From the NCBI GenBank assembly GCA_915275065.1, contig CAJZGD010000009.1, forward strand, positions 1-20,122: 20,122 nt of DNA, given 5' to 3'. This stretch comes from an uncultured Corynebacterium sp. (GTDB taxonomy: Bacteria; Actinomycetota; Actinomycetes; Mycobacteriales; Mycobacteriaceae). Both the position numbers and the translations under genes were made by a program. This document shows positions 6,383-11,586 of the stretch, in pieces. Each line of letters begins with the position of its first letter. The first letter of the stretch is position 1. The notes under the pieces were generated by a model, which worked only from the letters and a program-made list of their open reading frames with translations, was not told where the DNA came from and did no database searches.

Positions 6383-9235
6383 TTATTCGTTATCCTCACC
6401 ACTTTCGGGGGTATCTTTGGTGACTATCATGCCCTGGTCCCGAGAGTATTGAAACGTGAGACCAGCAAGTTTCGCCTTGAGGTCCTGATCCACAGGCAAA
6501 AACAACTGACCACTCAACCATTTGTTTCGCAGCAAGGAATACACCTCGGACTCGTCGAGGACTTCTCCCTCCAACTCATCCAATAACTGTTCGCCCAATT
6601 TCCCCTGCAATACCCACTGCGGTAACGACACGGTGGTACGGGCTAACGCGCGGGAGAAATCGTCGTCAAGCGGAAAACCGAAATCAATGGGCTCATCGGC
6701 ATGTTCGGGCGCAAATTCCAGCGTGCGGAACCCGGTATCGGTATCTCGAATAACAATCACTTCCAAGCTGTTTTCGATGTCACGCACCTGGGCCTGGCCA
6801 TGGGTCTCGTCCCGAGCATTCAACGCTCCCTGCTTCTTCGACCACAGTGGCTCCGATGCTGGCTTCGGGAAGAGGAACGTTTTTGCCCGACTTTCCTGAT
6901 CCTGCCGCAATGCTTGCGCCTGCTCCTCCGCCAAATTCCACTCGTCCGCCCATGCCTGCGGATACGTGACATCCGGGTCATACGTCATTCGCACCAGTGG
7001 TGCCACATCATCAGGAGACGTAATAACCGAGCCATGCAGCAATAACGTATTCAACGTGCGCAATAAAATGCTGGCACCATATACCGCGCACGAGCCCTTA
7101 TCCAGCTCTGGAACCTCCTCGGGGGCTGGTTGCGTGTAGCCAGAAACGTACAGCATTGCCGTGGCAAACTCCGCCGGTCGTGACTCACGAGGCCGATTAT
7201 GCCGATGCAACCGGCCCGCCCGCTGCAACAACAAATCCATCGGGGCAAGATCACTGAACATACAATCGAAATCAAGATCCATCGACTGCTCAATTACCTG
7301 CGTGGATACCACAATCAAACTCTTTGGCCGATCGGGCGCGTCCGGCCCCAACCGAGCTACCAAATCCTTCTCAATCCGCCGCCGTTCAAACGCCAGGAAC
7401 CGCGAATGAATCAACACCACTTCCACATTAACTCGCGCGCTGATCTCCGCATACACTTCCTGTGCCCGCCGCACCGTATTACACACCACCCCAATGCAGC
7501 CGCCAAACCGTGACTGGCCCACCACCTGCTCAACCACATCATCAATGAACTCCACCATAAACACCTGTCGGCGTCCACTCGGTTCCAGCGGATAAAACTC
7601 CATCCCCGTAGCCCCAGCCACACTAATCAGCGGATAGCTGGCCTGCGACTTCGCCTCATCCTTATCCACCTGCTGCGCTTTTGCCCGATAACTTATCGAC
7701 GCACTCCGCGCCGCCCCCATCCGATAAGCCGTGAGCAATTGGGCTCGACGCGCTGGATCTAGAGTGGCCGATAGTGCAATCACCGGTACCCCTAACGCGC
7801 CCAACCAAGTGATAATCCGGTCTAAATACACCGACATGTATGAATCCGCCGCATGGATTTCATCGAGCACGATGATCTTATTGGTGAATCCCAGGTGTCT
7901 CAGCGCCAGGTGCTTCGATCGTAACGCACCAAATAACACCTGGTCGATGGTGCCAATGGTGAAATCCGAGAGCGTGCTGGTCTTCCGGCCGGTAAACCAC
8001 CAGTGCGGTTGAATTACGGCTTCCTTGTCGTGAAGATCGTCATCGTAAATACTTCCGAAACTATCATCAGCATGATGAAACAGGCTCTGATATTCCTCAT
8101 TGAACTGGGCCTTACTGTGGCTGAGCACCAGGCTAGAGCGCATGCCCGCGGGGAGCCGATTATCCAACCATCGCAACAGTCGTGGCAACATGGCGTCCGA
8201 CGTGGCACACGTGGGCAGCGCCACGGTCACCCCGCTAAACCCCAACCTGGCAGCCAAAATCTCCGCGGCAGCAAGTGCTGCCTCTGTCTTCCCCTCCCCG
8301 GTGGGAGCCTCAATCAGTAACAGGCTTGGCCCGGCTACCTGCTTGGCGATCTCCATGGCGGTGTTCTGGACTGGGCGGGCGGATGCGCCCTCGGGGAGCG
8401 CGAAGCTTGTGGCGAATAGCTCCTGGTTATCTTTCGGTTCTGCGGGCTGCCACCTGCGGGGAAAGCGAAGGCGTTGAAGAGCGAACTGTGCCCGGTCCCA
8501 GCTGCTGCGGGTGTCGTCAAGCGGGAAGAACGTTTGGTTTGAGGCGATCCAGTCGCTCATAATGAGAAACCCGGTGAGCACCATTTGCGCTGGTTGGGTG
8601 AGGGGAGTGGTGGCTAGTACCTCCAGGTCGCCATCCGTGATCCCGGCGGTTGCAGCTGCGCGATCCCACAAAGCACAACGTTCTGCGTGCCAATGCAGTT
8701 TGCGTTCCGCCTCATAATTCTTCGGGCCGGTGACCTCTAACTTTGTCGGAAAGACGCCATGGTGGCCGGCAAGAATGGCCATAATGGCGCCAACTGCCTT
8801 TGGCGCCGGCTTTGTGACCTTAGCGTCGATCCATTCATCGAAGCTCAAGGCACTGTAGTGGCTATGGGGTGATTGTTTCAGCTCATCCTGGGAAAACTGT
8901 GGCGTATCGAAGTCAGCTTTCTCTAGTTTCATCTCATCCCGCAGCGGTTTCGCCTTCGTTGCGAACGGGATGCTGTGTTTGCCAATGTCGTGGCCGGCAG
9001 CGACGAAAATCGCCAGCTTCCGCGCCAATTCCATGCCGTCATCCCCATTCCCGAATGGTTCGGCGATGATCCGGCGCGCGTTTTCCGGCAGCCATGAGTC
9101 CCATAGCACGGCGGCGGTGCAGGCGGCATCGTCGAGGTGCCGATACAGTGGCATCCATGATTGGTCTTTCCGGTTGTATTTTGCCCAGGCTTTTCTACAG
9201 GAAAGTGGGGGCTGTGCAACTGGTGGTCGGTTCAT
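6383..9235 (-). CDS. cas3: CRISPR effector helicase-nuclease Cas3 (HD + DExH), type I-E
   Basis: Cas3 is recruited to Cascade-bound targets, nicks the displaced strand and degrades DNA while unwinding it with ATP. Both halves are complete. In the HD nuclease, H37 is in YRHLDDA and H86-D87 in AAGHDIGKHS. In the helicase, Walker A is APTGEGKT (about 314-321), the DExH box is DEIH (462-465), motif III is SAT (493-495) and motif VI is QRAGRLHRH (675-683). These numbers count from the longer frame, which begins at TTG 9247. I place the start at ATG 9235 because GGAG lies 6 bp upstream of it; the TTG has no ribosome site. That gives 950 residues. It is the first gene of the cas operon. Confidence 0.95.
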   Translation of the reverse strand: MNRPPVAQPPLSCRKAWAKYNRKDQSWMPLYRHLDDAACTAAVLWDSWLPENARRIIAEPFGNGDDGMELARKLAIFVAAGHDIGKHSIPFATKAKPLRDEMKLEKADFDTPQFSQDELKQSPHSHYSALSFDEWIDAKVTKPAPKAVGAIMAILAGHHGVFPTKLEVTGPKNYEAERKLHWHAERCALWDRAAATAGITDGDLEVLATTPLTQPAQMVLTGFLIMSDWIASNQTFFPLDDTRSSWDRAQFALQRLRFPRRWQPAEPKDNQELFATSFALPEGASARPVQNTAMEIAKQVAGPSLLLIEAPTGEGKTEAALAAAEILAARLGFSGVTVALPTCATSDAMLPRLLRWLDNRLPAGMRSSLVLSHSKAQFNEEYQSLFHHADDSFGSIYDDDLHDKEAVIQPHWWFTGRKTSTLSDFTIGTIDQVLFGALRSKHLALRHLGFTNKIIVLDEIHAADSYMSVYLDRIITWLGALGVPVIALSATLDPARRAQLLTAYRMGAARSASISYRAKAQQVDKDEAKSQASYPLISVAGATGMEFYPLEPSGRRQVFMVEFIDDVVEQVVGQSRFGGCIGVVCNTVRRAQEVYAEISARVNVEVVLIHSRFLAFERRRIEKDLVARLGPDAPDRPKSLIVVSTQVIEQSMDLDFDCMFSDLAPMDLLLQRAGRLHRHNRPRESRPAEFATAMLYVSGYTQPAPEEVPELDKGSCAVYGASILLRTLNTLLLHGSVITSPDDVAPLVRMTYDPDVTYPQAWADEWNLAEEQAQALRQDQESRAKTFLFPKPASEPLWSKKQGALNARDETHGQAQVRDIENSLEVIVIRDTDTGFRTLEFAPEHADEPIDFGFPLDDDFSRALARTTVSLPQWVLQGKLGEQLLDELEGEVLDESEVYSLLRNKWLSGQLFLPVDQDLKAKLAGLTFQYSRDQGMIVTKDTPESGEDNE

Positions 9236-9281
9236 GGCTTTCTCCAAAATATCCGGTTATGGTTATGCGATTATGGCTCGT

Positions 9282-9287
9282 ATTGTA
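9282..9287 (-). promoter_or_regulatory. Candidate -10 box of the cas3 promoter
   Basis: TACAAT on the minus strand (9287-9282), a 5-of-6 match to TATAAT, would start transcription near 9275, about 40 bases before the cas3 ATG. No good -35 lies 16-18 bp upstream; a TTGCCG is 20 bp away. Weak -35 boxes are common in corynebacteria. Confidence 0.4.
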
Positions 9288-9315
9288 TGCAGCTTGGTGC
9301 ACGGCGACGGCAAAT

Positions 9316-9333
9316 GTGGGGAACATTCCCCAC
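9316..9333. promoter_or_regulatory. Perfect 8-bp dyad upstream of the cas3 promoter
   Basis: GTGGGGAA-CA-TTCCCCAC has perfect 8-bp arms around a 2-bp centre. It lies about 50 bp upstream of the predicted cas3 transcription start, next to or just above the -35 position, so it may bind a regulator of cas3. Its core GGGGAACAT is shared with the CRISPR repeat. Confidence 0.45.
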
Positions 9334-9342
9334 CTGGGAATG

Positions 9343-9356
9343 TAGCTAATTAGCTA
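9343..9356. repeat. Perfect 14-bp palindrome upstream of cas3
   Basis: TAGCTAATTAGCTA equals its own reverse complement. It lies ten bases beyond the GTGGGGAA dyad and about 70-80 bp upstream of the predicted cas3 start of transcription. A TTAGGTTAG follows at 9357-9365, which matches one half of the corynebacterial DtxR iron box, but the other half is absent. Confidence 0.4.
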
Positions 9357-9402
9357 TTAGGTTAGGGGGCGGTCATGGCTGTTCCTATGGTTGATGGTTC
9401 CT

Positions 9403-9417
9403 ATCGGTTATACCGAT
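9403..9417. repeat. 6-bp inverted repeat ATCGGT-TAT-ACCGAT
   Basis: Perfect 6-bp arms flank a 3-bp centre. Just upstream the word GTTCCTAT occurs twice (9381-9388 and 9397-9404), 16 bp apart, with the second copy running into this dyad. The arrangement suggests protein-binding sites rather than coding sequence; no family match can be made. Confidence 0.35.
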
Positions 9418-9469
9418 CATTATTCCCTAAAACCGTCGAAATTTTTGTTGCGTGTGATTATATGTTCGA

Positions 9470-9511
9470 AAGGCCTAGCAATTGTGCGGTGTGCAACAAT
9501 TGCTAGGCCTT
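9470..9511. repeat. Perfect 16-bp inverted repeat with 10-bp loop
   Basis: AAGGCCTAGCAATTGT at 9470-9485 is the exact reverse complement of 9496-9511; the loop is GCGGTGTGCA. As RNA it would form a very stable hairpin from either strand. No U-run follows on either side, so it is not a textbook terminator. It ends 2 bp before the repeat-like hairpin at 9514-9529, so one transcript would carry both structures in tandem. Confidence 0.75.
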
Positions 9512-9534
9512 ATCCCCGCCAAGGCGGGGAATGT
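9506..9534 (-). repeat. Lone CRISPR-repeat-like element (same stem and loop size as the array repeat)
   Basis: On either strand the core reads CCCCGC, four bases, GCGGGG (stem bases 9514-9519 and 9524-9529). These are the same 6-bp stem sequence and 4-base loop as the I-E repeats at 1-82. Aligned on the minus strand over 29 nt, 19 positions match, including TT before the stem and AT after it; the 5'-handle equivalent would be ATAAGGCC. The loop differs (CTTG instead of GTGC). No second copy lies 61 bp away on either side, so it is not a minimal array. Because the stem is palindromic the plus orientation fits almost as well (18 of 29). Cas6e recognition is inference. Confidence 0.55.
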
Positions 9535-9685
9535 GTCCAGCGGTGTTTATTTAACGGAACATTCCCGAATAGAAAGCCAACAAAATCGGGAAAGTTGTGG
9601 ACGACCCCTAGTGTATAAGGTCTGACCCGTCCTAGTCGAACATGGGACCTGCTAACGCCCGCAATATCGGGGGTAGCGGGGGTAA

Positions 9686-9708
9686 TTAGCATAAATTTTC
9701 GATGCTAA
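9686..9708. repeat. 7-bp inverted repeat TTAGCAT-N9-ATGCTAA
   Basis: Perfect 7-bp arms at 9686-9692 and 9702-9708 flank an AT-rich nine-base centre. It sits about 300 bp upstream of the SPFH gene. It could be an operator for an unrecognised regulator; it does not match the corynebacterial regulator sites I know. Confidence 0.35.
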
Positions 9709-9968
9709 AGATGAGGGAAGTCATTATCGGCTGTAGCTAGGGAAAAGTAGCTGACTTATCAACCATTTCTTATCTGGCAATAGAATATGCTACTTGCCCT
9801 AATTTTCAACGCTTATTTAAGTTTAAGATTAGAACAGATGGGGGTAGATTTAGCCGATTTTGTCCCACCCCCTGTCTTTACATTGTGTACGAGATAAAAG
9901 GGGTGACGGTTCAATACCTCCGGGGTTACGTCGACAAGCAATCATTACCCCCGATACGCATGAATTCC

Positions 9969-9997
9969 TTGAAAACCAATATCTACCTATATACATT
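9969..9997 (+). promoter_or_regulatory. Candidate promoter of the SPFH gene
   Basis: TTGAAA (9969-9974) and TACATT (9992-9997) are spaced by 17 bp. The first matches TTGACA at five of six and the second TATAAT at four of six. Transcription would begin near 10004, after the upstream in-frame ATG at 10000, which supports translation starting at 10033. Confidence 0.5.
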
Positions 9998-10032
9998 CAA
10001 TGGTAAACTTATCCCCCGAAAGAAGGACTATC

Positions 10033-11133
10033 ATGTTCTACACCGCTCCTAAACCCACCCAAGCGCTCCTGATTACCGGCGGATTCATCTCCCGTAAGGA
10101 AGTACCGTTCCGGGTTGTTGTGGGTCGCGGCACCTTCTATCTTCCGTTCATTCACCGGGTGTACCGTCTCTACATTGGTTCCCGCCATGTGCGGGTCAAT
10201 GTTGAAGCCCAAACTCACCAAAATATTTCCGTCAACATTGAAGCCACACTTGCCTACCGGGTGAATAAAGATATAGTCAGCATCGTTGAGGCTGGCTCCC
10301 GCTTCTTGGGAAGCAACGATAAAGCCATGAGCGACGTGATTTCCAGCATCTTCTCCGGCGAGGTTCGTTCACTCGTTGGTGCCCGCAGCGTGGAGGAAAT
10401 CATCACCAACCGTGACGCCCTCAACATGGATGTGCTGACCGCAACCGGACCCAAGCTCATGGAAATGGGCCTGAAGATCGACAACTTCCAAATCAACGAA
10501 ATCAGCGATAACGAAGGGCATATCAAGAACCTGTCCCAGCCCGAACTCAACCGGGTTCGGAAGATCGCCGAAGTGGCCGCGGCCGCCGCCGACACCGAGA
10601 TCGAGCAGGCCCAGCAGGAAGCCGAGCGGAAGAAGTCACAGTATAAGAAGGACACGGATCTGCAGGTGTCGCAAAACACCATGGAAACAGCCGAGAAGCG
10701 GGCCCAGGCAGCCCAGTCCGGCCCCATCGCCGAATCCTCCGCCCTGCTGGAACTTACCCGCAAGCAAAAGGAACTCGCTCGGGAGCGCGCCGAGCTCAAA
10801 GAAATCGAGCTTATTGCCGAGGTCATCAAGCCCGCCGAGGCCGACGCCCAGCGACGAGTCATCGAGGCCAAGGCCCAAACCGAGGCGCAGGCCATGTATA
10901 ACGAAACCCTGGCCGCCAACGAACGCATCGGTTTGGAAAGCAAGATGGTGGACATCATGCCCGAGGTGGCCGGCAGAATCGCCACCGCCTTAGCTGGCAG
11001 CAATATCACCATGTTCAATGGTGCCGAAGGGCTGACGAATATCGTCACCGAGGTGGCTGGCACCGCATCCCACCTGGTCAATGCGCTCAAGCCTGCCGTC
11101 CAGGAACATGACTCGCACAGGCGTTCCCAGTAA
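10033..11133 (+). CDS. Flotillin-like SPFH/band 7 domain protein
   Basis: The 366-residue product has an N-terminal SPFH/band 7 domain (about residues 8-165) with typical strands (VEAQTHQNISVNIEATLAYRV, then a RSLVGARSVEEIITNR helix). A long Ala/Glu/Lys/Gln-rich coiled coil follows (about 170-300, e.g. EQAQQEAERKKSQ), then a hydrophobic helical end (about 308-352). This is flotillin architecture. Bacterial flotillins scaffold membrane microdomains and oligomerise through the coiled coil. No N-terminal transmembrane segment is visible, so membrane attachment would be peripheral. I chose ATG 10033 because AGAAGGA lies just upstream; the in-frame ATG at 10000 would precede the predicted transcription start. 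It is transcribed away from cas3 and ends in a strong hairpin. Its specific role is not known. Confidence 0.85.
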   Translation: MFYTAPKPTQALLITGGFISRKEVPFRVVVGRGTFYLPFIHRVYRLYIGSRHVRVNVEAQTHQNISVNIEATLAYRVNKDIVSIVEAGSRFLGSNDKAMSDVISSIFSGEVRSLVGARSVEEIITNRDALNMDVLTATGPKLMEMGLKIDNFQINEISDNEGHIKNLSQPELNRVRKIAEVAAAAADTEIEQAQQEAERKKSQYKKDTDLQVSQNTMETAEKRAQAAQSGPIAESSALLELTRKQKELARERAELKEIELIAEVIKPAEADAQRRVIEAKAQTEAQAMYNETLAANERIGLESKMVDIMPEVAGRIATALAGSNITMFNGAEGLTNIVTEVAGTASHLVNALKPAVQEHDSHRRSQ

Positions 11134-11144
11134 TACCATCGAGC

Positions 11145-11187
11145 ACCGGGCCGCACTCCACAAATGCTGTTGTGGGTGCGGCCCGGT
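11145..11187 (+). terminator. Strong hairpin terminator after the SPFH gene
   Basis: ACCGGGCCGCAC (11145-11156) pairs perfectly with 11176-11187. After one bulged T (11157) the stem continues CCACAA/TTGTGG around a 6-base loop. The stem begins 11 bp after the stop codon. No U-run follows, as is common for actinobacterial terminators. Confidence 0.75.
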
Positions 11188-11222
11188 CCCGGTCGGGCGT
11201 CGAAAAGCTAAGATGCTATGGT

Positions 11223-11405
11223 ATGAGTCTTTCGCATCAATTTGATGAGTATTTAGCCGCCCGAGGGATCGAACCATCAGCGGAAGTCATTCCCGAACTG
11301 CCCTGCCACGAATATGACCACACCGCCGCGCCAAACGGGGGTGATGCGGATCGGCAGGCCATAGCCGCGGCGGAGAACATGCTTGCGGCGGTCCTGCGCA
11401 GCTAG
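11223..11405 (+). CDS. Small conserved-looking hypothetical protein (60 aa)
   Basis: I do not recognise this protein. From ATG 11223 it is 60 residues, starting MSLSHQFDEYLAARGIEP and ending DRQAIAAAENMLAAVLRS. It is acidic, has no membrane segment or signal peptide, and looks like two helices joined by a linker containing PCHEYDH. A longer frame starting at 11172 would begin inside the terminator hairpin, so I reject it. There is no good ribosome site before ATG 11223. A TAAGAT at 11209-11214 is spaced so that transcription would start at or next to the ATG, suggesting a leaderless mRNA, which is common in corynebacteria. The gene stands alone between the SPFH gene and fas. Confidence 0.55.
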   Translation: MSLSHQFDEYLAARGIEPSAEVIPELPCHEYDHTAAPNGGDADRQAIAAAENMLAAVLRS

Positions 11406-11446
11406 TAGCCAGACAATATCCGCCGGTGTGCGCGTGCTTAGTACAA

Positions 11447-11475
11447 TTGACGCGACTTGTTTAAGATCGTAAAAC
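11447..11475 (+). promoter_or_regulatory. Candidate fas promoter
   Basis: TTGACG (11447-11452) and TAAAAC (11470-11475) are 17 bp apart, giving a start near 11482 and a 5' untranslated leader of about 105 nt. Alternative weak boxes nearer the gene (TTGGCT at 11536-11541 with TATTAC at 11560-11565) are also possible. Confidence 0.4.
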
Positions 11476-11478
11476 AAG
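11456..11478. promoter_or_regulatory. Inverted repeat CTTGTTT-N9-AAACAAG overlapping the candidate fas -10
   Basis: Perfect 7-bp arms at 11456-11462 and 11472-11478 straddle the spacer and -10 of the predicted fas promoter, a good repressor position. Corynebacterial fas genes are known to be repressed by the TetR-type regulator FasR; whether this is its site cannot be told from sequence alone. Confidence 0.4.
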
Positions 11479-11586
11479 CAAAAGATGACACTTTCCTCAT
11501 GTTTGTGGCATATTTGTTGGGCAAATTAGTTTGTCTTGGCTTTGTTATGCCATGAAAAATATTACGACTATTCAGGAGATTTCCTC

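Larger units (their letters stand above)
9236..10032. other. Long divergent intergenic region between cas3 and the SPFH gene, without a convincing gene
   Basis: About 800 bp separate the divergent cas3 and SPFH starts. Short frames here (for example 9391-9618 on plus and 9510-9692 on minus) show no ribosome site, domain or family resemblance. Instead the stretch holds many dyads: 9316-9333, 9343-9356, 9403-9417, 9470-9511, 9514-9529, 9686-9708 and 9739-9800. It must contain two divergent promoters. The right part (about 9680-9840) is clearly AT-richer than the neighbouring genes. A non-coding RNA is possible but not shown. Confidence 0.7.

Noticed and set aside
9357..9375. Complete DtxR iron box beside cas3
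   Set aside because: Only the first nine bases (TTAGGTTAG) fit; the second half of the dyad does not match, giving about 11 of 19 positions.
9470..9511. Bidirectional terminator
   Set aside because: It lies between divergent promoters, not convergent genes, and lacks a U-run on both sides.
9445..9600. Minimal CRISPR array around the lone repeat-like element
   Set aside because: At 61 bp on either side (stem positions 9453 and 9575) there is no second CCCCGC/GCGGGG hairpin, so it is not an array.
9391..9692. Short frames in the intergenic region (9391-9618 plus, 9510-9692 minus)
   Set aside because: No ribosome site, no family resemblance, and they run through the inverted repeats and repeat-like hairpin. 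They look like chance frames.
10000..10032. Upstream ATG for the SPFH protein
   Set aside because: It lies before the likely transcription start and lacks a ribosome site, whereas ATG 10033 has AGAAGGA just upstream.
11172..11222. Longer start for the small protein at 11223
   Set aside because: The extra residues are encoded by the descending arm of the terminator hairpin and have no ribosome site.
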